A stretch of 64,000 nucleotides of DNA from contig JAFUQU010000014.1 of NCBI GenBank assembly GCA_017472255.1, positions 186,001 through 250,000 of the forward strand. Reading direction: 5' to 3'. A program made the translations under genes and the position numbers. How positions within the stretch are numbered: the first letter of the stretch is position 1; every line of letters starts with the position of its first letter. Below are positions 26,073 through 35,842 of the stretch, piece by piece. This DNA comes from Clostridia bacterium. Its GTDB lineage: Bacteria > Bacillota > Clostridia > Oscillospirales > CAG-272. The notes beneath the pieces were generated by a model that worked only from the letters and a program-made list of their open reading frames with translations, did no database searches and was not told the DNA's origin.

Positions 26073-27386
26073 ATGGGCGACGGCAGTATGATCATCGCAA
26101 TTGTTATTCTTGTTTTCATGTCCGGTATCTTTTCAGCTACCGAGACCGCGTTTTCCACCTTCAACCGGGTGCGGATGAAAAATCTCGCCTCCGACGGCAA
26201 TAAGCGCGCCGAGCTTGTGCTGCGGCTTGCTGAGGACTATGACTCGCTGATTACGACAATCCTGATCGGCAACAACATTGTCAATATCACGCTGGCATCC
26301 ATTGCCACCGTGCTTTTTGTAAAATGGTATCCCGCCAACGGTGCGGCGCTTTCCACGGCGGTCACGACGGTGATCGTTCTGATCTTCGGCGAGGTTTCGC
26401 CTAAGAGCATCGCTAAGGAGATGCCCGACAGCTTTGCCATGACGATTGCTCCGGTTGTTCGCGTGATTCGGATCATGTTTACTCCTCTGAACTTTCTGTT
26501 CCGCATATGGAAGAAGCTGCTGGCGAAGATCTTTAAGTTCAAGGGCGCGGCGGCCATGACCGAGGATGAGCTGATGACCATCGTGGACGAGGCGCAGCAG
26601 GATGGCGGCATCAACGAGCAGGAGGGCGAGCTGATTCGCTCGGCCATCGGTTTTGATGACGCGGAGGTTGCCGACATTATCACGCCCCGTGTGGATGTGG
26701 TGGCGGTGGATAAGGATACCCCCATCGAGGAGATTGAGGAGCTGTTCCATGATACCGGCTTTTCCCGGCTTCCCGTATACGACGATACCATCGACAATAT
26801 TGTCGGCGTGCTGCATGAGAAGGACTTTACATATATGACCCGCAGCGGCGGCACCGATATTATGCCCATCCTGCGTAAAGCGTTCTTTGTGCCCTGCCGG
26901 GTGAAGATCAGCAAGCTGCTCAAGCAGTTCCAGCAGGAAAAGGCGCATATGGCTATCGTATTGGACGACTACGGCGGAACCATGGGTGTGGCTACGCTGG
27001 AAGACGTGATTGAGGAGCTGGTGGGCGATATTTGGGACGAGCACGACGAGGTTGTGGAGCTGTTCACGAAGAACGAGGACGGCAGCGTGACCATCTCGGG
27101 CAACGCACGTCCGCTGGATATGTACGATTACTTCGACGTGGAGCCGGAGGAAGAAGACGATCTTCCCCAGACGGTGAACGGCTGGGTGACAATGGAGCTT
27201 GGGCGGATGCCGGAGGTGGGCGAGGAGTTCGACTGCGGCAATCTGCACGTGCAAGTGACGAAGACCGATGAAAAGATGGTGGAGGAAATCCGCGTAACGC
27301 TGATTGAACCGGCAGAGGAGCCGGAGGATGGCGAGACGGATGAGAACGCCGGGGACGAGATCACCGAAAAAGAAGAAAATAAATAA
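26073..27386 (+). CDS. CNNM/CorC-HlyC family transporter (DUF21-CBS-CorC_C)
   Basis: This 437-residue protein has the hemolysin/CorC layout linked to Mg2+ efflux. The N-terminal DUF21/CNNM membrane domain (about 1-175) begins MIIAIVILVFMSGIFSATETAFSTFNR and includes NNIVNITLASIATVLF. A CBS pair follows (MTEDELMTIVDEAQQDGGINEQEGELI, then ITPRVDVVAVDKDTPIEEIEELF, and IVGVLHEKDF). The C-terminal CorC domain contains MAIVLDDYGGTMGVATLEDVIEELVGDI and ends with an acidic tail (EEPEDGETDENAGDE). GGAGG lies 11 bp before this ATG; the upstream in-frame TTG overlaps the RBS. Mg2+ transport is inferred from the family. Confidence 0.9.
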   Translation: MGDGSMIIAIVILVFMSGIFSATETAFSTFNRVRMKNLASDGNKRAELVLRLAEDYDSLITTILIGNNIVNITLASIATVLFVKWYPANGAALSTAVTTVIVLIFGEVSPKSIAKEMPDSFAMTIAPVVRVIRIMFTPLNFLFRIWKKLLAKIFKFKGAAAMTEDELMTIVDEAQQDGGINEQEGELIRSAIGFDDAEVADIITPRVDVVAVDKDTPIEEIEELFHDTGFSRLPVYDDTIDNIVGVLHEKDFTYMTRSGGTDIMPILRKAFFVPCRVKISKLLKQFQQEKAHMAIVLDDYGGTMGVATLEDVIEELVGDIWDEHDEVVELFTKNEDGSVTISGNARPLDMYDYFDVEPEEEDDLPQTVNGWVTMELGRMPEVGEEFDCGNLHVQVTKTDEKMVEEIRVTLIEPAEEPEDGETDENAGDEITEKEENK

Positions 27387-27393
27387 AACCTAT

Positions 27394-27434
27394 GCGGGGA
27401 TGCGCAGGCAGGCTTCAGACTGCTGCATCCCCGC
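27394..27434 (+). terminator. Hairpin after the CorC-type gene
   Basis: GCGGGGATGC (27394-27403) pairs with GCATCCCCGC (27425-27434); an inner GCAG/CTGC extends it. No T-run follows, so it may be an mRNA 3' structure or a weak terminator. Confidence 0.5.
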
Positions 27435-27452
27435 GCTGAATGAGGAAATATT

Positions 27453-28445
27453 ATGAGAATCTATCAAAGAATGGAAGAACTTAACAAAAATCTGCTGGGG
27501 CGTAGTGTTTTCTGCGAAGGTGCGCTGGCTTTATGCTGGAGTGCCAGCGGCTTTGAGACGACCTTTCGCGCTGACACGGCGATTCTGCATTTTGTGCCTG
27601 GATACCACGCCGATCAGCCCGCATATGTGAAGGTGACGGTGGACGGTCATGCTGCAAAATACGCCATCGTCAGCGGCGGCGAGAAGATTCTGCTGGAAAA
27701 TCTGGGCGAAGGCGAGCATACCATGCGTCTGCTGCGGATTACCGAGGGCGAAGCGCCGATCTATGTGGACGCGCTGGAGCTGGTTGGTGAGGACTGCGCC
27801 ATTCTGCCGCCGCCCGCACTGCCCAAGCGGAAAATCGAATTCTTCGGCGATTCGATCACCTGCGGCTACGGTGATCTGGCGGCGAAGGGGATCAGCCTGT
27901 TCCGCACCTATGAGGAGGATGTGACCGCCGCTTACGCATATCGCACCGCCGAAGCGCTGGGTGCGGAGATTCGCATCGAAGCCATCTCGGGGCAGGGAGT
28001 CGTCCTCAACTGCCGCGGTGAGCAGGGCTACCGCATTCCCGATTTCTTTGAACATATCACCCGCAAGGGACGGGAGCAGCATGATTTTTCAACGTGGCAG
28101 CCGGATGTGGTTGTGATCAACGCCGGTACCAACGACGGCGGCGGACAGGTTCCTGAGGATGTTTTCGGAGAAGCCGCCGGGCGGTTCCTCGACCGGGTGC
28201 GTGAGGTTTATCCGAAGGCGGAGATCGTATGGTTCTACGGTTTGATGGGTCTGCGCTACGCGAAGGTGCTGGACGAGGTGATTGCCGGTAAGCGGGAAAC
28301 GGATGCTCATATGCGCTTTGTACCGGTACGCCCGATTTATGAGTATGAGGATGAAACCGGCGCCAACGGGCATCCCAACGAAAAGGGACAGGCGCGGGGC
28401 GCGGATGTGCTCACCACGGCGCTGAAGGTTTTCATGGGCTGGTAA
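27453..28445 (+). CDS. SGNH/GDSL hydrolase, CE2-like acetyl esterase
   Basis: This 330-residue protein shows the two-domain layout of carbohydrate esterase family 2: an N-terminal beta-sandwich (about 1-120) and an SGNH hydrolase domain. The nucleophile is in EFFGDSITCGYG near 130-141, block III is GTND near 226, and the catalytic histidine is in NGHPNEKGQ near 305. CE2 enzymes remove acetyl groups from xylan or other glycans. There is no signal peptide, so it probably works on imported oligosaccharides. GAGGAAATATT precedes the ATG. Confidence 0.85.
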   Translation: MRIYQRMEELNKNLLGRSVFCEGALALCWSASGFETTFRADTAILHFVPGYHADQPAYVKVTVDGHAAKYAIVSGGEKILLENLGEGEHTMRLLRITEGEAPIYVDALELVGEDCAILPPPALPKRKIEFFGDSITCGYGDLAAKGISLFRTYEEDVTAAYAYRTAEALGAEIRIEAISGQGVVLNCRGEQGYRIPDFFEHITRKGREQHDFSTWQPDVVVINAGTNDGGGQVPEDVFGEAAGRFLDRVREVYPKAEIVWFYGLMGLRYAKVLDEVIAGKRETDAHMRFVPVRPIYEYEDETGANGHPNEKGQARGADVLTTALKVFMGW

Positions 28446-28549
28446 GCTCCATATCGATTATTTACAAAAAGTTTAATCTATTGTAAGCCTGTCGCTATGA
28501 CTTCGGAGTACAATAATATCAGTGAATGATTGCCGGAGAGGAATGTAAT

Positions 28550-29470
28550 ATGTTCGGATACATAAAGCCGGTTCCGGCAGAACTGAAAGTGAAGGAGTAT
28601 GAGCTGTACCGCGCGGTTTACTGCGGACTCTGCAATGCCATGGGGCGCAGTACGTCCTGCGTATCGCGGCTCAGCCTGAGCTATGATTTCGTGTTCCTTG
28701 CGCTGGTGCGGATGCTTTTGGCTGATGAGAGTGGGAAAATCGAAAAGAAGCGCTGTGCCGTCCATCCCACGAAAAAACGTCCGGTGCTGTATGAGGCGTC
28801 TCAGCTGGATTACTGCGCGAAGGTCAGCGCACTGCTGACCTATCACAAGCTGCGGGACGATCTGGCGGATGAACACGGTTTCAAGCGACTGGCGTGTCTG
28901 GCGCTGCTTCCCGCGGCGAAGTATATGCGCCGCCGCGCGAAAGGTCTGGAGGGGCTGGATTCGCTGATTGCCGGAAAGCTGACCGAGCTTTCGGCGCTGG
29001 AGCGTGAGAACTGCCCATCTCCCGATCGGGCTGCGGAACCCTTCGGCGAGCTGATGGCGGCAGTCTGCGCCCACGGCTTCGAAGAAAACAGCGCCGAGGG
29101 GAGAATCGCCGCCGAAATCGGACGTCACGTGGGACGGTATATCTATATCATCGACGCGGTGGACGACCTGAAAAAGGATATCGCGTCGGGGGCGTACAAT
29201 CCTTTTCTCGCCCTTTATCCCGAAAACACAGAAGCGGAATTCGCGGCGCACGCTCAAATGGTGAAGAACTCGCTGACCATGGAGCTGATGGGCATCGAAG
29301 CGGCGGTGGAGCTGATCGACCAGCCGAAGGTTCCGGAGTATGCGAATATCGTGCGAAATATTATCTATCTCGGTCTGCCCGGGCTGACTGACCGGCTCTG
29401 CGGCGATTGCACGCAGCAAATGCTGTACGAAAATAAACGACCAAAAGGCACAAAAGATGGAGAAAACTGA
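28550..29470 (+). CDS. DUF5685 family protein
   Basis: This 306-residue, mostly helical protein matches DUF5685, a Clostridia family without known function. Visible marks are MFGYIKPVPAELKVKEYELYRAVYCGLCNAMG (CxxC near 30), RLSLSYDFVFLALVRM, and the acidic motif IYIIDAVDDLKKDI near 205-218. The last recalls Asp-rich helices of prenyl-chain enzymes but I would not assign that activity. The ATG follows GGAGAGG by about 8 bp. It is followed after 3 bp by a DnaJ-domain gene, and the two are clearly one operon. Confidence 0.8.
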   Translation: MFGYIKPVPAELKVKEYELYRAVYCGLCNAMGRSTSCVSRLSLSYDFVFLALVRMLLADESGKIEKKRCAVHPTKKRPVLYEASQLDYCAKVSALLTYHKLRDDLADEHGFKRLACLALLPAAKYMRRRAKGLEGLDSLIAGKLTELSALERENCPSPDRAAEPFGELMAAVCAHGFEENSAEGRIAAEIGRHVGRYIYIIDAVDDLKKDIASGAYNPFLALYPENTEAEFAAHAQMVKNSLTMELMGIEAAVELIDQPKVPEYANIVRNIIYLGLPGLTDRLCGDCTQQMLYENKRPKGTKDGEN

Positions 29471-30076
<606 letters not shown>

Positions 30077-30089
30077 TTCGGAGGTGCTC

Positions 30090-30614
30090 ATGAAAAATAC
30101 GAAGAAAATCGCGCTGGCGGCGATTCTGTCGGCTTTGGGTGTAGTCATCCTGCTGCTGGGATCGATTCTTACGGTGCTTGATTTGACTATGGTAGCCATT
30201 GCGTCGCTGCTGATCATGCTGGCGGTGATGGAGATCGGCGGCGGTTATCCCTATTTAATATGGATGGTGACAAGCGTATTGTCACTGGTGATGCTGCCGT
30301 ATAAGTTTCCGGCGCTGCTTTATCTGATTTTCGGCGGTATATACCCGATTCTGAAAAGTATGTTCGAGCGACTGCATTACGTGATTTCATGGATACTTAA
30401 ATTCAGCTATTTCAATCTGATGATGATTGTGCTGATTCTCGCCTGCAACTATGTGTTTAATATTCCCGACACCGGACTGGGCTTCACATGGGTGGTCTTT
30501 CTGGTCTGCAACGGCGTGTTTGTTCTTTACGATATTGCCGCTACCCAGCTGGCGACCTTCTATCTGATCAAGCTGCGTAAGATGCTGGGCATGAAGAATT
30601 TCTTCAAAAATTGA
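30090..30614 (+). CDS. Integral membrane protein, unknown function
   Basis: This 174-residue protein has about five hydrophobic segments (near 7-27, 31-50, 55-75, 100-125 and 130-155) and a basic end (KLRKMLGMKNFFKN). The opening KKIALAAILSALGVVILLLGS resembles small ECF-transporter S components or DUF2232-like proteins, but I cannot name the family. I place the start at the ATG that follows GGAGG by 5 bp. It is 13 bp after the DnaJ-domain gene and one base before the flavodoxin-like gene, so the four genes from 28550 form one unit. Confidence 0.75.
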   Translation: MKNTKKIALAAILSALGVVILLLGSILTVLDLTMVAIASLLIMLAVMEIGGGYPYLIWMVTSVLSLVMLPYKFPALLYLIFGGIYPILKSMFERLHYVISWILKFSYFNLMMIVLILACNYVFNIPDTGLGFTWVVFLVCNGVFVLYDIAATQLATFYLIKLRKMLGMKNFFKN

Positions 30615-30615
30615 T

Positions 30616-31161
30616 ATGAACACATTGATTTTCAACGGTTCCCCGCGTACGCGCGGGGATACCTCGTTTTTGGTGGAGCGTCTGCGCGCCGGGCTGGATG
30701 GAAATGTGACGGTGATTCGCGCGGCCGATGCGGGGGTTCGCCCATGCTGCGACTGCCGCTGGTGCTGGGACCACGTGGGCTGCAGCATCGATGATGCCAT
30801 GCAGCCGATCTACCGGCAGATTATCGACGCGGACAATATTGTGATCGCGTCGCCTCTCTATTTCTCCGAGCTGAACGGTGCGCTGCTGTCCATGATGAGC
30901 CGGCTTCAAACCTTCTACACCTCCCGGCGCTTTCTTGGGGTGAAGCAGGTGGAGAAGCCAAAGCGGGGCGGATTGATTCTCTGCGGCGGCGGAGACGGCG
31001 GTCCGAAGCGTGCAGAGGAGACGGCGAGAGTAATCTTCCGTTTCATGAACACGAAGTGCCTGCGGACGGTGTATTCGCTGCACACTGACGATCTGCCCGC
31101 CTGTGAAGATGCGGAGGCTGTCCGGCAGATTGATGAGCTGGCGGCGATTCTGAATAAATGA
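30616..31161 (+). CDS. Flavodoxin-family NAD(P)H-dependent FMN reductase-like protein
   Basis: This 181-residue protein has the flavodoxin-like fold of NADPH-dependent FMN reductases. The phosphate-binding loop is FNGSPRTRGDTSFL near 6-19. The segment CCDCRWCWDHVGCSIDD near 44-60 carries the Cys cluster found in many iron-sulfur flavoprotein (Isf)-like members, and IASPLYFSELNGALLSMMSR follows. Substrate is unknown. It ends the DUF5685-DnaJ-membrane protein operon and is followed by a terminator. Confidence 0.85.
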   Translation: MNTLIFNGSPRTRGDTSFLVERLRAGLDGNVTVIRAADAGVRPCCDCRWCWDHVGCSIDDAMQPIYRQIIDADNIVIASPLYFSELNGALLSMMSRLQTFYTSRRFLGVKQVEKPKRGGLILCGGGDGGPKRAEETARVIFRFMNTKCLRTVYSLHTDDLPACEDAEAVRQIDELAAILNK

Positions 31162-31162
31162 T

Positions 31163-31193
31163 GGACTGCTGTACTTTCGTGCGGCAGTCCTGT
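31163..31193 (+). terminator. Likely terminator after the flavodoxin-like gene
   Basis: GGACTGC (31163-31169) pairs with GCAGTCC (31184-31190), followed by TGTTTAAT; the T-run is short. Confidence 0.6.
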
Positions 31194-31237
31194 TTAATAT
31201 AGTGGGTGTAAATTTTCATGAATTTTTGAAAACCCTA

Positions 31238-31266
31238 TTGACAATCAGCTGAACGTATGATATAAT
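31238..31266 (+). promoter_or_regulatory. Consensus promoter of the DUF1836 gene
   Basis: TTGACA (31238-31243) and TATAAT (31261-31266) are 17 bp apart; the leader to the ATG at 31356 is about 80 bases. Confidence 0.9.
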
Positions 31267-31355
31267 CTTTATACACAGATCAAGCGTTTCAGCATAATAT
31301 GCAGGTCGGCATGACGAGGCTGATCTGACGAAATGCGGAAAGGAAAAAATATGTA

Positions 31356-31967
31356 ATGAAGCTCGAAATTCAGAGTGCCCTCATTCCGGGCACAGTTATG
31401 TACAAAGAGAAGATGGGAAACGTAACCGGACTGGAGTTTCTCGATAAAATTTTCTACATCACTGACGGTATTATGCTCTCGCAGATTCGCGAGATCAGCG
31501 GTATCGACGGTTCCACGCTCCAGAACTGGACGAAGCGCGGATGGGTGGCAAATGCTCACAATAAGCGCTACAACAAGAATCAGCTCGCTCGGATTCTGAT
31601 TATCAATATGATGCGCGATTCCATGCAGCTTGAGCGCATCGCCCAGCTGCTGACCTACGTGAACGGCGTGGCGGGCGATACCAGCGACGATATCATTCCA
31701 GAGAGTGAGCTGTACGATTATCTCTGCCGGGTTATCGATGTGATGGTCAGCGAGAACGGTGTGTCCGACGGGGACAGCGTGAAGGAGGAAAGCGTGAAAG
31801 CGCTGATTCACCGGACGCTGGAAAGCTACGAGGAACGTGCCGCCGGTGCGCGCAGCCGTCTGGAGAAAGCCTGCGGCATCATCATCTTTGCCTATTACGC
31901 TACGCTGGTTCGACATAAAGCGAACAGTATGTTCGATACGGTTTTCGGGACGACAACAATCCGATAA
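31356..31967 (+). CDS. DUF1836 family protein
   Basis: This 203-residue protein belongs to DUF1836, common in Clostridia and lactic acid bacteria. It has a MerR-like helix-turn-helix flavour (LSQIREISGIDGSTLQNWTKRGWVANAHNKRYNKNQLARILIINMMRDSMQL, read in pieces near 40-90), so DNA binding is plausible. The C-terminal half is helical without known motifs. AAAGGA precedes the ATG. It stands alone behind a consensus promoter. Confidence 0.82.
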   Translation: MKLEIQSALIPGTVMYKEKMGNVTGLEFLDKIFYITDGIMLSQIREISGIDGSTLQNWTKRGWVANAHNKRYNKNQLARILIINMMRDSMQLERIAQLLTYVNGVAGDTSDDIIPESELYDYLCRVIDVMVSENGVSDGDSVKEESVKALIHRTLESYEERAAGARSRLEKACGIIIFAYYATLVRHKANSMFDTVFGTTTIR

Positions 31968-32003
31968 TGACATCCGATTGATCTTTAGAATGGAGGAATA
32001 TTT

Positions 32004-32588
32004 ATGGGAGCATGGTGGGAATCGCTGACCGCTTTGCAGCGGATATTTGCCTGCATCGGCATTCCGGCGACACTGATATTGGTGGTTCAGACGGTTTTGC
32101 TGCTGATGGGCATCGGTGACGGCGACGGCGACAGTGACATTGATGCGGACGGTATCGACGTGGGCGAGGGTGACGATGGTCTGACGCTCTTTTCGGTACG
32201 CGGCATCGTGGCGATGTTCTGCATTGCCGGATGGTCGGGCGTGGTGTTTGTTGACCTGGGTCTGGGCACCGTGGAATCGATTCTTTTGGCGGCTGTATGC
32301 GGCGTGGCTGCATTGTTTGGCATCGCTTATCTGATGAAGGCGGTGCTCAAGCTCCAGTCCAGCGGCAACATCCAGCTGGGCGCGGCAGTAGGCAAGACCG
32401 GTCAGGTCTATATCCCTATCCCCGCAAAGGGTATGGGACGCGGTAAGATCAATATTACGGTGCAGGATCGCTTCATTGAGGTGGACGCTGTCACCGCTGC
32501 GGAGGATACGCTGAAAACCGGCGAAACTGTCCGCGTGATTTCGACCGATGAGAATGGTCTGGTCATGGTTGAACGGGTTGTGAAATAA
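32004..32588 (+). CDS. NfeD-like membrane protein
   Basis: This 194-residue protein has a first hydrophobic segment near 15-37, an acidic Gly/Asp loop (GIGDGDGDSDIDADGIDVGEGDD) given here as a trait of about 23 residues, two more membrane segments near 65-115, and a C-terminal OB-like domain (GKTGQVYIPIPAKGMGRGKINI). This is the short NfeD layout seen in YuaF-type partners of flotillins. The next gene, 29 bp on, is a flotillin, which supports the call. Confidence 0.85.
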   Translation: MGAWWESLTALQRIFACIGIPATLILVVQTVLLLMGIGDGDGDSDIDADGIDVGEGDDGLTLFSVRGIVAMFCIAGWSGVVFVDLGLGTVESILLAAVCGVAALFGIAYLMKAVLKLQSSGNIQLGAAVGKTGQVYIPIPAKGMGRGKINITVQDRFIEVDAVTAAEDTLKTGETVRVISTDENGLVMVERVVK

Positions 32589-32617
32589 ATTTATTTATAT
32601 AAAAGGAGAGAATTACT

Positions 32618-34030
32618 ATGCCTTACGGTCCTTCCTCGAGCCTTCTTGTGCTCATCTGCGTGATTGCGCTTCTTGTTCTGACGACGCTGATTGTCATCGC
32701 GTCCCGCTACAGAAAGTGCCCCTCCGACAAGATCATGGTTATCTACGGTAAGGTCGGCAGCAACGCTGACGGAACTTCCCGCTCGGCCAAGTGTATCCAC
32801 GGCGGCGCGGCCTTCATCTGGCCGGTGATTCAGTCGGTGGAGTTCCTTGACCTGACGCCGATCTCCATCAATGTGGATCTGAAAAACGCCCTTTCCAAGC
32901 AGAATATCCGCGTGGACGTTCCTTCCCGCTTTACCGTCGGTATTTCCACCGAGGCCGGCGTGATGCAGAACGCTGCCGAGCGTATGCTGGGTCTGAAGCT
33001 GGACGATATTCAGGAACTGGCGAAGGATATCATCTTCGGTCAGCTGCGTCTGGTTGTGGCGACCATGGAAATCGAGGAGCTGAATGCTGACCGTGACAAG
33101 TTCCTGGAAGCCGTTTCCCGCAACGTGGAGACCGAGCTGAAAAAGATTGGTCTTCGCCTGATCAACGTAAACGTCACCGATATCACCGATGAAAGCGGCT
33201 ATATCTCCGCTCTCGGTAAAGAAGCCGCCGCAAAGGCGATTAATGACGCGAAAATTTCCGTGGCACAGGCAGACCGCGAGGGTGCAATCGGTTCGGCCAA
33301 CGCAGAGCGCGACCAGCGAATCAGCGTGTCCATGGCCAACTCCGAGGCAATTGAAGGTGAAAACAAGGCGAAGGTTCAGGTGGCAGAATCCAATGCTATT
33401 CTTCGCGAGCGCGAGGCTGAGGCTTTGAAGCGCGCAACCGCCGCCGAGAAGATTCAGGCTGCAAAGGCGTTGGAAGAAGCCTATGCCGCTCAGCAGGCTG
33501 CCGAGCAGGCGCGTGCTTCGCTGGAGCAGGCAACGCTGGAAGCCGATATCATCGTTAAGGCTGAGATTGAAAAGAAGCAGATTGAGCTGAAGGCCGAGGC
33601 TGAGGCTGAACAGATCAGACGCCGCGCAAAGGGTGAAGCCGATGCAACGCTGATGAAGATGCAGGCGGAAGCAGACGGTATGCGCGAGATGCTGAAGAAG
33701 CAGGCGGAAGGTTTCGCGGAAATCGTGAAATCGGCAGGCGGCGAGTCGAACGACGCGGTTCGCCTGATGATCGCCGACAAGCTGGAAGAGCTGACGAAGA
33801 TTCAGGTCGAAGCCATCAAGAACATCAAGATCGACAAGGTTACTGTCTGGGACGGCGGTCAGACCGGCGAGGACGGCAAGACTGCCACGGCAAACTTCCT
33901 GTCGGGCATGATGAAGTCTATCCCGCCCATGAACGAAATGTTCGACATGGCCGGTATGAAGCTCCCCAGCTATCTGGGCAGCGAAAAATCCGCGGAGGAC
34001 GGTGCTTCCGCGTCTGACAGCAACGTGTAA
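32618..34030 (+). CDS. Flotillin-family SPFH protein
   Basis: This 470-residue protein has one N-terminal membrane anchor (about 6-28), an SPFH/band-7 domain (about 30-200, with GGAAFIWPVIQSVEFLDLTP and IRVDVPSRFTVGI), and a long Ala/Glu/Lys-rich coiled coil (about 205-370, with EAEAL and KAEAEAEQI repeats), then a conserved C-terminal segment. Flotillins organise membrane microdomains and bring together membrane complexes. It follows an NfeD-like gene as in the Bacillus yuaF-floT operon. AAAGGAG lies 10 bp before the ATG. Confidence 0.93.
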   Translation: MPYGPSSSLLVLICVIALLVLTTLIVIASRYRKCPSDKIMVIYGKVGSNADGTSRSAKCIHGGAAFIWPVIQSVEFLDLTPISINVDLKNALSKQNIRVDVPSRFTVGISTEAGVMQNAAERMLGLKLDDIQELAKDIIFGQLRLVVATMEIEELNADRDKFLEAVSRNVETELKKIGLRLINVNVTDITDESGYISALGKEAAAKAINDAKISVAQADREGAIGSANAERDQRISVSMANSEAIEGENKAKVQVAESNAILREREAEALKRATAAEKIQAAKALEEAYAAQQAAEQARASLEQATLEADIIVKAEIEKKQIELKAEAEAEQIRRRAKGEADATLMKMQAEADGMREMLKKQAEGFAEIVKSAGGESNDAVRLMIADKLEELTKIQVEAIKNIKIDKVTVWDGGQTGEDGKTATANFLSGMMKSIPPMNEMFDMAGMKLPSYLGSEKSAEDGASASDSNV

Positions 34031-34042
34031 CGATTGAAGCAA

Positions 34043-34084
34043 TGCTCATCACGGGTAACTCCATTGGATTACCTGTGATGAGCA
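34043..34084 (+). terminator. Terminator of the NfeD-flotillin operon
   Basis: A 16-bp stem with one G-T pair (34043-34058 with 34069-34084) and a 10-base loop; the following GCTTTATAG gives only a short T-run. Confidence 0.65.
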
Positions 34085-34114
34085 GCTTTATAGCTATGGG
34101 ATGGAGAAAATTAC

Positions 34115-34963
34115 ATGAAGAGGAAAGAAAAACAGAAACCGCCGAAAAAAGAAGGGTTCTTCAAACAGCTTCAAAATGAGTTCAAGCGGCACAAGACAAC
34201 TTTTATTATATACATGGTGCTGCGCTCGCTGGTGATTTTAATCGGCATCCGACTGTTCATACTGGGCAAGTACGAGAGCGTGTTCCTGTGCCTGTGTACA
34301 CTGGTGATGTTCCTGATACCCGCTTTTGTGCAGAAAACCTTCAAGGTGGAGCTGCCGTCGCTGCTGGAAGGAATTGTGCTGTTCTTTATTTTTGCGGCGG
34401 AGATTATGGGAGAAATCGGCGATTATTATGTAAAGTATGCCTTTTGGGATACTATGCTGCACACCACCACCGGCTTTCTGGCTGCGGCGATGGGCTTGTC
34501 GCTGATCAATATCCTGAACAACAGCGAGCGCGTTCAGCTGCATTTGTCGCCGCTCTTTGTGGCGCTGGTATCCTTCTGCTTTTCGATGACCATCGGCGTG
34601 CTGTGGGAGTTCTTCGAGTTTAGCGCGGATATGCTGCTGCGCACCGATATGCAGAAAGACACGGTGATTACCGGCATATCATCGGTGCTGCTGAATCCAG
34701 AGCCGGTTAATGTGGCGGTGAAGATCAATAACATCACCGAGACGATGGTGAACGGCGAGGTGTTGAATGTGAACGGCTATCTGGACATCGGTCTGATCGA
34801 CACGATGAAGGATATGTTTGTAAACTTCATCGGTGCGGTAGTTTTCTCGGTATTCGGCTACTTTTACGCCAAGCATCCGGGGAAGGGAACCGGCTCGCGG
34901 ATTGTGGAAGGTCTGCGGATGAGACGGCGGACAAATCAGGATGACGCAGAGAAAATTGAATAA
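34115..34963 (+). CDS. Multi-pass membrane protein, unknown function
   Basis: This 282-residue protein begins with a very basic tail (KRKEKQKPPKKEG) and has about six membrane segments: near 33-50, 57-73, 84-100, 115-135, 145-165 and 235-250. The motif WDTMLHTTTGFLAAAMG followed by WEFFEFSAD recalls DUF2238/YjdF-type membrane proteins, where W-D-x-x-L-H and W-E-x-x-E-x are conserved. Function is unknown. It sits alone between terminators, converging on rpsR. Confidence 0.75.
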   Translation: MKRKEKQKPPKKEGFFKQLQNEFKRHKTTFIIYMVLRSLVILIGIRLFILGKYESVFLCLCTLVMFLIPAFVQKTFKVELPSLLEGIVLFFIFAAEIMGEIGDYYVKYAFWDTMLHTTTGFLAAAMGLSLINILNNSERVQLHLSPLFVALVSFCFSMTIGVLWEFFEFSADMLLRTDMQKDTVITGISSVLLNPEPVNVAVKINNITETMVNGEVLNVNGYLDIGLIDTMKDMFVNFIGAVVFSVFGYFYAKHPGKGTGSRIVEGLRMRRRTNQDDAEKIE

Positions 34964-34964
34964 C

Positions 34965-34999
34965 AAAAATCCCCGTGAGCGTGGCTCACGGGGATTTTT
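34965..34999. terminator. Bidirectional terminator between the membrane protein gene and rpsR
   Basis: AAAAATCCCCGTGAGC and its perfect complement form a 16-bp stem with loop GTG; both strands end in a T-run. Confidence 0.92.
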
Positions 35000-35009
35000 C
35001 ATATCAAAC

Positions 35010-35273
35010 TCAGTCGCTGATATAGGGCAGGAGCGCAACGTGACGCGAACGCTTGATAGCGATGGTCAGCTGACGCTGATGCTTTGCGCAGGTACCGGAG
35101 ATTCTTCTGGGAAGAATCTTGGCGCGCTCGCTGATGTACTTTCTCAGGCGAGCTACATCCTTGTAATCGATCTCGTCGATATGCTCTGCGCAGAACTGGC
35201 AGACCTTCTTCTTTCTGCGCATACCGGTGCGGTACGGCTTGGAAGCGTCTCTTTCGGTTCTCTCTCTATCCAT
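35010..35273 (-). CDS. rpsR: 30S ribosomal protein S18
   Basis: This 87-residue small-subunit protein binds next to S6 on 16S rRNA. It keeps the cysteines CQFC near 25-28 and C-A-K-H near 61, so it is the zinc-ribbon (C+) form. The core [24 protein letters not shown] and the end [20 protein letters not shown] are typical. It is the last gene of rpsF-ssb-rpsR. Confidence 0.97.
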   Translation of the reverse strand: MDRERTERDASKPYRTGMRRKKKVCQFCAEHIDEIDYKDVARLRKYISERAKILPRRISGTCAKHQRQLTIAIKRSRHVALLPYISD

Positions 35274-35297
35274 TGTATGAAACCTCCTTGTTTATGA

Positions 35298-35813
35298 TCA
35301 GAACGGAAGCTCTTCGTCGTCGCTCAGTACTTCAAACTGAGGGGCGGAGCCGTTCTGTGATGTCGGAGCCTGTCCGACGGGCGTTGAATACTGCGGCTCG
35401 ATGTACGCGGAGGGCATATATCCCTGCGCACCCGACGGTGCATAACCCTGACCGCCGCCCGGGTTTTCACCCTTTGCGTCAACAAAGTTGACCTCATCTG
35501 CGACGACCTCGGTGGCATAGCGTTTGCCGCCCTGCTGATCGGTCCACGAACGTGTCTGGATGGAACCGACAACGCAAATGGAAGAACCTTTGTGGAAATA
35601 TCTGCAAACAAACTCAGCCTGCTGACGCCATGCCACAACATTGATAAAATCAGCCTGCTGTGTCTGCTGACCGTCATCGCCCTTCGACTGGAAGCGGCGG
35701 TTGACTGCGATGGTGAAGGATGTCACCATGATGCCGGACTGGGTCTGCTTCAGCTCGGGGTTTGCCGTCAGGCGACCGCCGAGAATGACCTTGTTCAGAT
35801 TAAAGTTTGCCAT
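35298..35813 (-). CDS. ssb: Single-stranded DNA-binding protein
   Basis: This 171-residue protein has an N-terminal OB fold (NKVILGGRLTANPELKQTQSG, FINVVAWRQQAEFVCRYFHKGS, VVGSIQTRSW) and a disordered Gly/Pro/Gln-rich linker from about 115. It ends with the acidic tip DDEELPF that recruits repair and replication partners. It sits between rpsF and rpsR, the classical arrangement, and is presumably co-regulated with them. Confidence 0.96.
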   Translation of the reverse strand: MANFNLNKVILGGRLTANPELKQTQSGIMVTSFTIAVNRRFQSKGDDGQQTQQADFINVVAWRQQAEFVCRYFHKGSSICVVGSIQTRSWTDQQGGKRYATEVVADEVNFVDAKGENPGGGQGYAPSGAQGYMPSAYIEPQYSTPVGQAPTSQNGSAPQFEVLSDDEELPF

Positions 35814-35842
35814 TGTCGTAATCCTCCATTCAGTATCCGTGC